Shown piece by piece: positions 33,126 through 45,430 of a stretch of 64,000 nt of DNA (position 1 is the stretch's first letter; each line of letters begins with the position of its first letter). The notes under the pieces are model-generated. The model searched no databases, was not told where the DNA came from, and worked only from the letters and a program-made list of their open reading frames with translations. The stretch spans positions 47,090,672 to 47,154,671 of the forward strand of contig OX031063.1 of NCBI GenBank assembly GCA_943736015.1, read 5' to 3'. Position numbers and translations under genes: made by a program. This DNA is from Tridacna crocea (taxonomy: Eukaryota; Mollusca; Bivalvia; Cardiida; Cardiidae).

Positions 33126-33309
33126 CTAAGATGTAAACGGACACGAAGCTAAGATATTGGAAAATTCAAAATGTTGCGCTACATCAGTCACCAATGAGGC
33201 AGAATATGCAAAAAAGCCAAATGTACATTGTCTGCTACCGTGTTCAGATCTGTTTAAAAGGCGGTTGAATTCCCTAAAAAATTAAGTCTTCTACACACAA
33301 GGTAACGGT

Positions 33310-33433
33310 GGAGTGGTCCCAAAAAACGACTCATTTTATCGATTTTTCAAGATGGCGGCTTTATATAGAATAAAGAAGGAAAATGTACGGGGTCATCGGG
33401 TGCATATCGACTGGATAAACACATTAGACTACT
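33310..33433 (-). repeat. Right terminal inverted repeat
   Basis: The reverse complement of 20,711-20,834. It holds the same TATATAAAG, YY1-like AAGATGGCGGC (33,349-33,359) and ATG (33,334, minus) facing inward. Confidence 0.88.
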
Positions 33434-33439
33434 AAGCTA

Positions 33440-34400
33440 AATTACTTGAATCCTGGTAGAGGTCTACAAGATAAATACCCATACCAAATAATGCAGGTGT
33501 AGAATGTATGGATATATACAAGAAGATTTCCAAAGTTTCCCCCAATGAAAGGACCTGTAAAACGTGAGACCCATTCGACAGGATTAAATTTAGTAGCCAC
33601 ATGCCTTCTTATGGTTGGTAAAACGACAATTTTTAAAGTTTTCACCACAAAAGTCCATGTAAAACTTGGTACCCCTGGTGTGGGGACAAACTTGACCCCA
33701 AGGCTATGATATAGGCTGTCTTGGTAGAGGTCTACTAAATAAAGCTATATGCCCTAGCGTTAGCCCTAGGCGTTATGCCTAGGTACGGGAAGATTTTTAA
33801 AGTTTTCCCAATAATTATAAGCCCACAATAAACTTGTGACCCCGAGGCCGGGTCAAATTTGACCCCAGGGCTATAATTTAGGCACTCTTGGTAGAAGCCT
33901 ACTTAATAAAGGTACATGCCAAATTTGGTAGCCAAAGTCCCTATGGCTACGTACCAAAAGGATTTTAAAGTTGTCCTTATATAAGCCAATATAAAAACTT
34001 GAGACCCCTTAGGCGGGGTCAATTTTGACCCTAGGGCTATTATTTGAAGGCACTTTGTAGAGGTCTACTAGATAAAGCTACATGCCAAACTTGGTGGCCC
34101 TAGACTTTCTAGTTTCAGACGAAGAGATGTTCAAAGATTTTCAATATTTTTCAGTTTTGTTGCCACGGCAACCACAGTTTTTGAAGGAATCAAATTCTTT
34201 TAAGAAGTTCTGAACAGGATATGGCAGGATAATTTCTGTGAAGTCTCATCAAAATTGGACGGCTAGTTCCATAGAAGAAGGTATTTGAAATAAAAGATAA
34301 CGCATGCACGAAGGGACAGACGGACAGCCGGACGGACCCATGGACGGACGCACACCGGGCCATGACATAAGCCCGCTGACCTTTGGCCAGTGGAGCTAAC
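33440..34400. repeat. Tandem repeat, units of about 167 bp
   Basis: GGTAGAGGTCTAC-like segments recur near 33,454, 33,723, 33,890 and 34,056, each followed by ACTAAATAAAG and TTAAAGTTTTCCC. The last two steps are 166-167 bp and the first is longer. The block ends in a segment with GGACAGACGGACAG (about 34,314-34,360). It is non-coding. Confidence 0.6.
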
Positions 34401-37299
34401 AATACATGTCACTGCGAAGGGACAGATAGCCTCAATAATAATGTAAACACTTTTAAACAGATGTGTGAACATGAACAAATTAATAATGTACAAAACTCTC
34501 AAAAAGAAATTGTAGCCATAGGCCAGACCCGAAAGCTACCCCTATGTGAGCGTTATACTTAACCTACGGAGAGGACTCTTGTGCATGACACTTCGTCATG
34601 ATGTGGTTTACATTTCTTCAAAGTTACTTTAAAATTAATTTGAAAACGAATTAAATGTATGAACTGCGCACGAAAACAAACAGACAGACCGACAGACTTA
34701 ACAAAAACTTAATACACCCAAAAATCTCTCTGGGAGTACAGAAATACATCAATATTGGTATGACTCACAAAAAGTGAACACACAGTAAAAGGAGCCTTTA
34801 AACTGGGATGCGATTATGAGAGAATGAAGTCTTTATATTCAGAGCACATAATTGTAACAAAGAAGCTTCTCATTTTCATGTAAAGAATCATTAGTTTGAG
34901 ATGTTTTCCAATGTATGAAAATCTCCTGTAATAAGACCTGCTGTTACTTGCAAATGCCTGAGAAAGGTCAGTTTACGGCTCTAGTTCATCGTAGTATGTT
35001 CCTGCTAATTACCTTTGTTGCAGCTTCTTTTAAATCTGTGCCATTTTATCTTATTTGTAACTTGCAATTCTTTCCATTTGAGATTAGTAAAGTTTCGTCA
35101 GTCCGAGGAGACCAGTAAAGTATCGTCAGTCAGAGCAGAAAGTTCATGTACCCTTAAAGATTGAACATTTGTAACACGTACTCGTACGTATGTGCAATGA
35201 ACAAGTGATGTTGAAGCCCTGTAAAGTTCAAAGTAGGTCATTTTTACCGTATATAACTCGAAAATATAACGGATAACGCATCACAACACACATAATCGGA
35301 GAAAACCCGAACGTGTCAGTTACTGCATAATTATGTTGTCATGATATACCTGTGCAAAAATACATGGAGAAGCCCGTCGATTTCATGGACGCCATTGATC
35401 GAGAAAACCTTCGTTATCGTTTGTGTACATGTATATTCGAACTAGGTCTTCGAGAACGTCACATGATAACATTGCGTCTCATTAGTGCTATGACGTAGTA
35501 CACGGGACTATTGTTTACTCTTCCAAAATAATGTCGTTGGAGAGTAAGATGGTTCATTCTGAACCTGTTTTCTTATTTCGCTGAAGTAAACTCTTCCTGT
35601 ATTGATGGTAATCGAGGAAGCGACGATCAGCCTGTGTTTTCGTTTCCCTTTACAATGTCGATAGACTAAGTTTTTCAAGCCTAGAGTGGGGACAAAATGA
35701 TCAAGGAAATGAAAGGTTTGTTTCGACACGTTAAATTATAAATTACCAAGTGGTGTTTTTACGTCACTATTACGTCGCTACGCAGATTTACGATGAAAAG
35801 TCTGCTAATCGTAGGCAAATATCAATGTAAACAAACAGATGATGAGGCATGGTAGGAATTTTTCTGCTATTGACTAGACTTTTTACGACCTGTACCTTTA
35901 CATATCTTTAAATACATAATAAGTGCCGATTTTTCACATGGTAAAAATGAAATATACTCTTATTTTGTAAACAGGCATTTTTACATTTGGACTTTACTGC
36001 GACTTTAATTACAGTGATGATAGTAAACAGTCATACCTTTCGTCTATACTTTGACCAGCGAGTTGATTTCCTTTTTCCTTTTTTTCTACCTTATCAGAAA
36101 CACGTTTGTTGCTGTTTGGGTCAGCGTTCGTCTGATCACCTGCTCGCTTCATGGTTTCGTACTATTCTGTAAAAGAGATTCTAATATGCTGTCAACATAA
36201 TTCATCTATATAGAGTATCATATTTTGCTTTTTTCGAAAACGATGCAATTTCATCGAGTATCTACATTGTCTGATACTTTCTGAAATAATGCAACCAAAA
36301 AATGTGTGGGTTTGGAAAATAAAGTTCTTTTTCACATGTTCCAATTCTTTTTGCTCACTTCACTCCTTTGGCTTATGAAGGGTCAATCAATCGTCAATAT
36401 ATCCGATTAAAGATTAAAAAAAGGTAGAATGCAGATAAAGCATGTGGAAGACATTGTTTGTAGATATATGATTATATACAAAGGATCGTGTTGGACAGTA
36501 TAACATAGCTATAAAAGGTATGAGAATATGTCTCACTTCAACACGGCAATGCAACCGAAAGAACTTAAAATCGTTGGTGCGGTAACAATCCGGCTCCAAA
36601 GTGCCCTTGTACATGTATACACATCTTTATGGAGAAGTAAAATGTAACAAAAGACTAGTTGTTCTAGAAGTCCTCCATCATAACAGCTATCATACCTTCA
36701 TTGACCTAAACAATCAAATGATTATTACTTTAGTCTTCCAAAGTTATGAAGATTATTACATTTTTATGTAAAGAAATTTAACGTTCCTATAAAGCCTCGG
36801 TGAACAACAATGAGAACTTTATTATCTACAATAATAACCCTTTTCTTGCTCTAATGGCGCTTACCACATTTTCACTGAACGTATTTCACATATATATTGC
36901 CACGGTCAGAAAACCTGTCAATGCTTTTCAATCTCTTTTTTCTTTTCAATAAGTTCGAGGACATTATTGACTAAGATCGTCTGAAGACAATTCATTTGCG
37001 ATACCAGGAACAAGGACACACCTAGCTGATAGATTGATCTCCTGTGCTGATCTAGGGCAGCGGAACTTCTACCAAAAGAAAATAAATGTGTACAAATTGA
37101 AATAACATTCACGAAATACTTATTGTTTCAACAAACACTATGCATAAGTATTTATCAGTACAAATAAATTTGGGGTATAACTGTAAAGCTCAGAGAAATA
37201 TGCCTAGCAAATTATGTGGTATATAAACTTAATTGTCGAATTGTATTTTACTGGAGCTTTTGTTACCAGAATTTCGTACAAAATTCTTCCATCATCGTT
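34401..37299. other. No gene recognised
   Basis: I see no open frame with protein-like composition, no RNA gene and no repeat with clear ends in this stretch. It is mainly AT-rich unique-looking sequence. Confidence 0.4.
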
Positions 37300-37445
37300 T
37301 GCTAGTTTCCCACATAACTGAGAGAAGAATGAATCCTGTCCCACTGACTGCCATCAGTTCTCGAAAGAAATGTGACTTCCCCAAGCTGGGGATTCGAACT
37401 ACCAACTTGTTTTAAGCCTGGAAGGCTACAAGCTACAATACCGGG
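37300..37445 (-). mobile_element. SINE head fragment
   Basis: Minus strand: a tRNA-like B box (GGTAGTTCGAATCCC) is followed by GACAGGATTCATTC and TTATGTGGG, matching the 5' half of the SINE at 13,848-14,155. The 3' half is missing. Confidence 0.55.
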
Positions 37446-37524
37446 TTCGGCATAATAAGAGACTTGATGTTTACTCATGCAACATTTACTCTGTATACCA
37501 ATCTGACTACACCAATGGAGGTAT

Positions 37525-37562
<38 letters not shown>
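37525..37562. repeat. (CT)19 microsatellite
   Basis: An uninterrupted CT dinucleotide run of 38 bp. Confidence 0.95.
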
Positions 37563-37564
<2 letters not shown>

Positions 37565-38367
37565 TTTTGAAATTGATTGTCATTATCTTCTGTTGGATAT
37601 TGTATTTCCACTTATATTCACTAAATTGCGACCATGAAGCATTGTCGGGTATATATCCAAGTATTCTGTCTATTTTCCTTGAAGTAAAATCCTACGTTTA
37701 TCGCCGTAGATAATCAATATGTCAGCTTCTTTTTTTCGCCTCCCTCTACTCATTATTGTACAGTTCAGGCATCCAAACCTAATTACGGACGCGGCGTTAC
37801 TTTTTAAGGGGTTAGAGAGTTTGTACAACAAACCCTACTCAAACCAAAACGCAACTACAACTTGTTTCCGGACAAAATAGAAGGACACATCTGCGAACTG
37901 CTTTTACAAATCTGAGATAAAAATGTACGTGCACTTTCCAGCTGATCAGATATAGAACCGGAGAAAATTCATAGCAATAGGTACTTTTTTTCTTCAGATA
38001 CAACAAACCTTCCAATTTAGTCCTTGTCTTTTGTTGTTTCTATTACCTGTTTAAATAAAGCGTTTGAAATCATTAATGTACTACATACCAGTCGGGAACT
38101 TATATTCTCCTTCAAGAAATAAAACGTACTTTGTATATGTATAAATTCTTAGTGAAGAAATCACATTTTTAGGCTAACTTTTCTCTGTCAGAAAAAATGA
38201 CAATATGAAAGGCATTTAGTATCATTGTGATATCTATTTGTTTAGATGATTGTTAGTAGGGGTGTGTAATACTGAAGCTTTTTCACCACCAAGTAAGAAT
38301 TAAATTGCTCACGCGGACAGTGTCGATCAATTCCTGTAAATATTGTATTCAACTACTTTTTGTGCAT

Positions 38368-39065
38368 TTATTGGTGTACATTCTTATAGGTATGTAGAGT
38401 TAGAGTTTTTATCTCCATAATTTTCATACTATGGAAATTAAACACATCTAAACACGAATTTCTAAAAGTGGGTCTATGGGCCATATCAATATCCTGCTTT
38501 GTCAAATCGCACACATCATTCTCTTTCAGCATGTGCTGTTTCAAGTGCTGTTTCACTTTTTGTGTGTCTTCTAAGCCTGTGATTTTGATGTTGTTTCTTC
38601 GACTGTACTCTTCTGCTTCGTTTTCATATCTTATTCTGTCTTTATTCATCATGTTAAACATTCTTTCTGGCTCTTCATTCACTTGACGCTGTTCATCTAT
38701 CTTCCTTTCTTTCATTTTGTCAACCATTTCATTAATCATTGATTTGATGGATATGTCTCCCTTCTCCACAACGTTTTCTAATTTCTTGTATATCATACAG
38801 ATACAGTTGTCTAAGGTCTGAAGTTTTGCATTAATTTGATTCATGTAACTTATTTATTTCATTGTCATAGACTGTAATGTACTTTCAGATATAGTGATCC
38901 CATTTTCTTGGTTGGACTCATCACTAGTTTTCTGCTTGTTCTTTTTCTGTTTTAATGTACTCGCCGAGTCATGTTCATTACCATTACTTGTCTCAATTCA
39001 CTTGTACTAGAGAAGGTTTCCCTTTTCCTCTTTAACTCTTCCTCAGATTTTGGTTGTTCCGCCAT
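38368..39065 (-). pseudogene. LINE ORF1-like remnant
   Basis: The minus strand from an ATG at 39,065 (MAEQPKSEEELKRKRETFSS) is broken by stops and a frameshift. It resumes as a 158-codon frame (38,368-38,844) with a coiled-coil stretch, then EYSRRNNIKITGL and DIDMAHR. The RRNN-I-x-I-x-G pattern after a coiled coil is the RNA-binding region of L1/Tx1-type ORF1 proteins. No reverse transcriptase ORF2 is found nearby, so it is a dead fragment. Confidence 0.5.
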
Positions 39066-40960
39066 TACTTTTTTCAACAGCATACTTTCAAAATGATATT
39101 ATCTTACGTGGTTCTCTTTTAAATCTCAATGTAGGACTATTCTGCATCAAAAACACATTTCAACAGAGCGTGTGTTTGGATCAACCTTACTTTGAGTGAT
39201 TGTCCAAATTCCAGCCCATCGCATGTTCTTGAATTTTTTTTTCACATTTTTTATCCGAACTACTTTGTTTTGATCTTCTCATAAAGAGAGACCAAACTAA
39301 CCCCTCTGCAAGCCTCGGTCCGTATGTGATGGAAAGACTGTCGGAAAGATGTGTACGAGTTGTTGTGTGATCTACGATTTTAGGATTTGTGTGTTTAGTT
39401 CTATTTTACTTCATTTTTTATTTGTAAATAATGTCCTAGTTATATTTCTTTTTTCGCGTCGTCCATTTGTCACTTCATTTTTTTCTTTTTTTTATCTAAA
39501 ACAAACCTTGTCTGCAAAATATTCCACTGAAAGCACAATCTCTAAAAGATTCAAAAGTCTTGAGGATTGTATTTGATCCAGCTGTTCAGTCAAACATTTA
39601 TCCTGGAAAGTTTATTCATAGTATTTTGACATGGAGATTCCCATGGGCAGCATGTTTTTCATAGTTAAATTGTGTTTCACCTGTAGTTACTTTCATTGAT
39701 AGTTAGATATCTATACTTTTTGTATAGTAGTTTGACATTTCATTGCTATATTTAGCTCGTGTGCATTATGCTTGTCCTAGTTGGATTGTTTTGACTCTAT
39801 ACTGTTTTGAATCCATTGATATTTTCATACCACTCATTACTATTACGCGGTATCTATTGCTATTGATACCTGTAGTACGAGCTGTGTTGAAGACTCCATA
39901 CTTCCTTCAGATCTGATTTTGTAGTATTTAGAACATTTAGTTACCAATACATTTGAAAATAGTGTCCAAAACTTGCTTACATGTACCAGTTGACTTTTGG
40001 AAACATTGATATTGTAACAGACATTAGTTGTGGAAGTAAATTTATTCTCAGGGGGTTGCTCAGATTATCTGAATGTTGTATTGAAAATTCTGCATTTTGC
40101 ATATTTTTCATATCAGCATCAAGATTTACCTATAGTTTATTCCTATACGTCACGCAATATTGCATTATGTGGTAAATTTGTATAGAATGTAGTTTTGATA
40201 GATATGTCTGCTATAGTTGTGCTCATTGTTTATAACTTTGTTTATATAGTTACAATGCTAAGTTTATTTTATTTATTTTTTTTTTTTTTTGTAGTCTGCA
40301 TATACATGTAGCTTTCTTTGCATTGTATTTTTCTCTGAATATCCGTTTTTCCGGAGTTCAGTTTAATTTTTGCCCACTGAATATTGCTTATATTGAAGTC
40401 CATTATCAGCCAACTGCATGTATCCCCATTGCTTCTCATTGTAACCCTTATTCACCCTTTACGTAAGCATTGCACGTTTGTGAGCAAGCTTTAGAGAATC
40501 TAAGATTTATGTTGTTGTTGTCATCCTATATGTTCTTCTCTGTATCATTTTTTTTTTTTTTTTCATCGCTGACAACGTCCCTTGCTTTAGTGTTTGTGTG
40601 TGTTAAAGCAAGCAGTTTTCTTTAGCCCTTTGCCGATCTTGCCTTTACATTATGTCCCATTACCCCATTTAACAACAGGTAAAAGAAACAATTGCTCACT
40701 CCCTGGATTGCTGGGTTATGGGTAAACCTCTCGTAAATCTTACATCAACTGATTCCTTATTGTTTTGCTTGTAGATGTCATATGTTAAACATGTGTACTG
40801 GTTGTTTTTGGCCACTGGGCTTTTCCCGGGTTATTGAACCTAGACTTTTCAGCTGATTTACAGACCTGTATTGCTGTTTTGTTTATATACAGTGTCAAAG
40901 GTCAGGCATGTGTACTGGTTATATTTAGCCACTAGGTTTTTCCTGTATTTATCCTGTACG
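39066..40960. other. No gene recognised
   Basis: T-rich sequence ahead of the decayed gypsy element. It may include that element's 5' LTR or leader, but no matching copy is seen after the pol region, so no LTR pair can be claimed. Confidence 0.35.
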
Positions 40961-41059
40961 CTAACTGATGTACATCCCTGTTCGTTTTGTATTGATACCA
41001 GTACTATCGCACATTGTGTTAACCTGTGCAATTATTTTAAGTGCTTTGAACCACTTAGC

Positions 41060-42195
41060 CATTGCATCAACGGAGGAGACATATGTGGGTGAGGAAATGA
41101 TTCCTATGACGGAGGAGGAAATGTTAAATTTTTATGCTTTGAGCAACAGGTATGTTATTGTCCCAAAAGGAAATACCACCCCTCAACCGTCTTTGTTTTC
41201 AGATGCAGGTACCAGATTTAAAACTTCCAGAAGTCCTGTTGGGCTGCTTACTCCTTCCAAAACTGAGGTGTTCAACCCTTTACCAAATTACCCACCTTTT
41301 ATCCCCAAATTACCCTCATTTTTAGGTCATGACCTAGTCCCAAAAGGTAAAGTCTCATATACTGAGTGGTTTGAGGTTCGTTGCTTAATGGCAGACCACA
41401 GCCTTCCATCCAGTCACCTGCTGCAGGTTGATCGTAGTTCACTGCGTTGCACTGCTCTTAGACTATTGATACCTGTAGGGAGGGGGTTTCACTTCAGGTT
41501 ATTCTGCACAAACTAGAGTCTACATTTGGAGATTCATTTCCAGAAATATGACTATGTTGGAGTTCTTTGATATCCAACATTCAAATGAGAGTGTTACAGA
41601 ATATGCTCGCCGCTTAGAATCATTGCTTCACACAGCCATAGAAGGAAGCCAAATGGGTCCAACTACCAAAAATGATGCAGATTTTGGACAGGCTTAGAGA
41701 TAAAACTCGCAAAGACTATAGGGAACTCTGAGGGAAGGTCGTGTCAAGGAAAGAGAACTGTTGAGTTCCTCCACAACTACTTCCAAGAGGTTGCAACATA
41801 ATCCTCTTTCCTCAACCTCTGCTGAGTCTTCTTCGTTTGGTGTAAAGTTAAAGGAGTTGGGAGTCCAAGTTTTCATCACAACTTTCTACTGTACAGTAAA
41901 AACTTGATGGAACTGACAGTAAGTTTGAAGCCATCATGAAGAAGTTGGATACCAACCCAAATGAACAGCAGTCTTTTCAGCCACAGCAGCAACATTCTAA
42001 TCAGAACAGAGGAACCTGGAGGCGAAGAAGGAAGAGAAATTGGAATCAGGACTCCAACCACAAACAGCAACCAAAACCAACCACAGAACCCAAACCGACA
42101 ATCTACACCAACACAGCCAAAAGATTTACCGCCTCGGCTGAAGGCCGGACTGAGGCTGGTGAACAAAAAGGCCATAGAAGTAATCTGATAGATAG
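41060..42195 (+). pseudogene. gag region of decayed gypsy element
   Basis: An open stretch to 41,516 includes EEEMLNFYALSNRYVIVPKG and proline-rich segments. Later pieces in other frames read EFFDIQHSNESVTEYARRLE and a glutamine/arginine-rich tail RGTWRRRRKRNW. This resembles a retroviral-type capsid and basic nucleocapsid without a clear zinc knuckle. Several frameshifts separate the pieces. Confidence 0.55.
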
Positions 42196-42367
42196 ATTAG
42201 TTGGTCAGTCCAATGAAAGCCATGTTATTGTTGACGGTATTTCACACAAAGCTGTACTGGATAGTGGCTCTATGGTTACTACAATGTCTGAATCTGCTTT
42301 CAGGTCATTACCATCCAGACATCTTCTTAACTTAGGATACATTAGGAATTACATCATCCATTGCTGA
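42196..42367 (+). pseudogene. Aspartic protease piece
   Basis: VDGISHKAVLDSGSMVTTMS contains the DSG active-site triad of retroelement aspartic proteases. The frame breaks soon after it, and the following part continues in other frames. Confidence 0.7.
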
Positions 42368-42866
42368 TGGGTCACAGATGAAGTACTCTGGATATGTTGA
42401 AACTAGTGTTCCATACCATCTGTTTCAGACTTGATCCTGGATGTACCGTACCTGTTTTAGTTATTCCACACAACCAGTTCAACTACACTTGTCCTGTTAT
42501 TGTTGGTACTAATGTCTAATTTCCTGCGTCGGTGTTTTAAGGATGCTATCAGCCTTCCTTTATCTATTGATGAGGCTTGGAGATCTGCTATCAACAGTTT
42601 AGAATGCAGGTCTTGCCCAATTCGCTGGCTTGGTCGTTCACAGTTTGCCCAAGACTTATGCAGTTGGACAGTAATACTTCCAGTAGTAGGATTCCTGTGA
42701 AGATCTGCAACATCACAGCCAAAACTTTGATCATCAAGCCGAAGGCACTATTTTGTGAGATCACCTAGGCAAGGGTAGCTTATAACTTATTTTTGGGAAA
42801 CGGCAACACATCTTTTGCTCAGATACATTGGGAAGACAAGCCTGATGAAACACAAAATTGTTTTAG

Positions 42867-43644
42867 ATGATCCTTTACCATTTAAGGAACCATACAGACG
42901 GACTCCACCAGCATTGTTTGAAGAAGTTAGACAGCATGTTAAGAAAATGCTTCAGGCTGGAGTCATTCGTAAATCAGACTAACCATATTCCTCAAACATT
43001 GTTAGAAAATCGAATGGTGTCCTCCGTTTTTGTGTTGACTGGAGTAAATTGAACAACTGCACTTTGAAGAATGCTTATATGCTACCTAAATTCGATGACA
43101 CAATAGATGTTCTCTCCTCTGAAAAGTTCTTCAGCAAAATTGACATCCATTTGGCATACTGGCAGGTAGAATTGGAAGATGACAAGCCCAAAACAGCCTT
43201 TTCTGTAGGACCTTTAGCATTCTGTAATCGTATGGGTTTTTGTCTTACCAACGCTCCAGCTACTTTCCAGCACCTGATGGAGAAATGCATGGGCGATATG
43301 CTTCTGAAGAATGCCTTATCTGTCTAGATGATATACTCATCCTTTCGACAACTTTCGAGGAGCATTTACAGCGACTTGAAGCTGTCTTCCAGCGACCTGA
43401 TCAACACCATCTTTGTCTCAAGCCCTCAAAGTGTGATTACTTTCAGTGCACATTCAAGTACCTGGGCCACATCATTTCAGAAAAGGGAATCCAGACTGAT
43501 CCTGAAAAGATTGCAGCAATAATGACTTGGCCTACACTTATGAATGTCATAGAGTTGCGCCAATTCCTTGGTTTTACAGGATACTACCGTTGCTTTGTCA
43601 AAAACGACGCCAAGATAATACAACCTTTTAACACCCTTCTTTAA
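42867..43644 (+). pseudogene. Reverse transcriptase pieces
   Basis: Fragments include FCVDWSKLNN, KIDIHLAYWQVEL, the LDDI catalytic pair with Cys in place of the usual Tyr before it, and LRQFLGFTGYYRCFV. They lie in at least three frames (43,049-43,327 and 43,240-43,644 among them). The enzyme cannot be made from this copy. Confidence 0.75.
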
Positions 43645-43758
43645 GGCCATCTTTCAGCTAAGCAAGCTCAGTCTTGCAAATCTAAGAACAGTAAGAGGGC
43701 TGCACCTTGGATCTGAAGTCAGGACCAGCAGATAGCTTTTGACAACGTCAAAGTCAAG

Positions 43759-44140
43759 TTGACATCTCCACTAGTGCTTGCATATGCCAATTTCTCTTTA
43801 CCATCTGAGCTTCATGTTGATGCCAGTTCTCATGGTTTAGGGGCAGTCTTATACCAGACCCAGAATGAACAGAAAAAAATGATTGCTTATGCAAGTAGAA
43901 GTTTGTGTCAGGCAGAGCGCAAATACCCAACTCACAAACTTGAATCTTTGGCTTTGAATTGGTCTGTCACCGATAAATTCAGATATTGTCTGTATATGGC
44001 TCTTCATTTAAAGTGGTGACGGACAATAACCCTTTGACGTATGTCCTCATTACAGCTAAAGTAGATGCTACCAGCCATCGATGGCTAGCAGAATTGAGTA
44101 ATTTCAATTTCAAATTGAATACCGAAGCGGTAAACTCAAT
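43759..44140 (+). pseudogene. RNase H pieces
   Basis: HVDASSHGLGAVLYQ and KYPTHKLESLAL are typical Ty3/gypsy RNase H signatures. A frameshift near 44,000 separates them from VVTDNNPLTYV. Confidence 0.75.
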
Positions 44141-44228
44141 TCTGATGCTGATGGAATGTCCGAAGATACGTTTTCAACGAAGAACTCAAAGTTCTTCAAG
44201 CTTTCAAGCTGCCATCATGTTAACACCC

Positions 44229-44830
44229 TTAATATACTTTGTTTCCGATATTGTGGCTCCCCACGTTGCGAGTGTAGAGTGCGAGTGCCAGGAAACCAAC
44301 GCTGTCAATTGGGTGGTTGAGCAGTTTTGCATGAATTTCCTTTCCCTTGAACCTAGCAAAGGCGGAATTGAAAACATTCTGGTAATCACGGACCACTTTA
44401 GGCCATTTGCTCAGACTGTCCCTTGTCGCAACCAGACTGCTCAGACAACAGCAAAGAACCTTTAAAATGGATTCTTTTAATATCATGGCTTTCCCGAACG
44501 CCTCCATAGTGATCAGGGACGTAATTTTGAGAGCACTGTTATAAAGGACCTTTGCATAGTCACAGGGATAAGGAAATCAACAGCAACTCCATACCATCCT
44601 ATGGGAAATTACTCGACAGAGCGGTTCAATCAGACCCTTCTCAAGATGCTTGGTACGCTGACTGAGAACCAGAAGACTGACTGGAAAAGCTTTATTGCCC
44701 CAGTGGTTCAAGTATATAACAGAACCAAAAGTTATGCCACTGGTTTCTTTCCCCCCCCCCCCCCCCACTACCTTAGGTTGGCATCCAAAAATCCCCATTG
44801 ACGCCTATCTCGGTCGCAGCAACACAGAGG
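44229..44830 (+). pseudogene. Integrase pieces
   Basis: ILVITDHFRPFAQTVPC and the later YSTERFNQTLLKMLGTL with DWKSFIAPVVQVYN match the integrase core ends, the latter carrying the catalytic glutamate context. Frameshifts and a poly-C run break it. Confidence 0.7.
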
Positions 44831-45430
44831 ATCAAGCCACCGACCATAACATCTGCACTGTCAGACTCCAGAAGAGACTTGAGTATGCCAACAGAACCGC
44901 TGCAGTAGACCCAATAAACAGGCTACTTAAAATGAGGACAACTACAACAAGTGGGTCCGCCATACCAAGTTGGAAGTTGGAGACTTTGTCTTGGTCCGAA
45001 ATGTGGGTCTTCAGTGAAAGCACAAACTGGCTGACTGTTGGGACAGCCACCCATACATTATCCTGAAGATTCCTAATTCGGACATTCCTGTCGTTAAAAT
45101 CAGAAGCAGAGACAATATTGGACCAGCCCGCTGTCTGCACCGAAATATGCTTCTTCCCTCCAATAGCATTCCCTGTGAGGATGCTGGGGAAATCTACAAG
45201 GATCCTACAACTGTTTGTAGAAGGAAGCAAATCAGCACCAGAAGATTCATCCTTCAACCACTCTGTATCCGAATCTAACGCTGAGATTCCAAGATGCATA
45301 ATTCCACAGCGAAGGATCAGAAACGCAGAACAGATTCTAACCCAGGACCCTATTCTGAGTCCTCCAGCTGCTACAACATCCCGGACTTACAGCAGTGACA
45401 AAACACCTTTAACCCAGCAACCTATATAGG

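Larger units (their letters stand above)
20711..33433. mobile_element. Polinton/Maverick DNA transposon
   Basis: This 12.7-kb element is bounded by 124-bp inverted repeats starting AGTAGTCT. It carries the three replication and integration hallmarks: retroviral-type integrase with chromodomain, packaging-type ATPase and protein-primed DNA polymerase B. No major or minor capsid protein and no maturation protease is recognisable, although autonomous Polintons usually have them and are typically 15-20 kb. The 3.8 kb between the left TIR and integrase is non-coding and holds a SINE and a MITE. The polymerase carries an in-frame stop, so the copy is probably inactive. No clean 6-bp target duplication is seen (TTTAGT left, AAGCTA right). 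Confidence 0.88.
40968..45430 (+). mobile_element. Decayed Ty3/gypsy retrotransposon
   Basis: Pieces of gag, protease, RT, RNase H and integrase occur in the normal Ty3/gypsy order but spread over all three frames with many stops and frameshifts. No LTR pair, primer site or purine tract is seen. A C16 run (44,751-44,766) interrupts the integrase end. It is unrelated in layout to the intact element at 4,616-10,767, where integrase comes first. Confidence 0.8.

Noticed and set aside
20705..33439. 6-bp Polinton target duplication
   Set aside because: TTTAGT on the left and AAGCTA on the right do not match. An AAGCCA at 20,696-20,701 resembles AAGCTA but is not adjacent to the TIR.
44695..45299. 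Long overlapping ORFs on both strands
   Set aside because: They are shadows of the decayed gypsy integrase end. No independent protein signature is seen.
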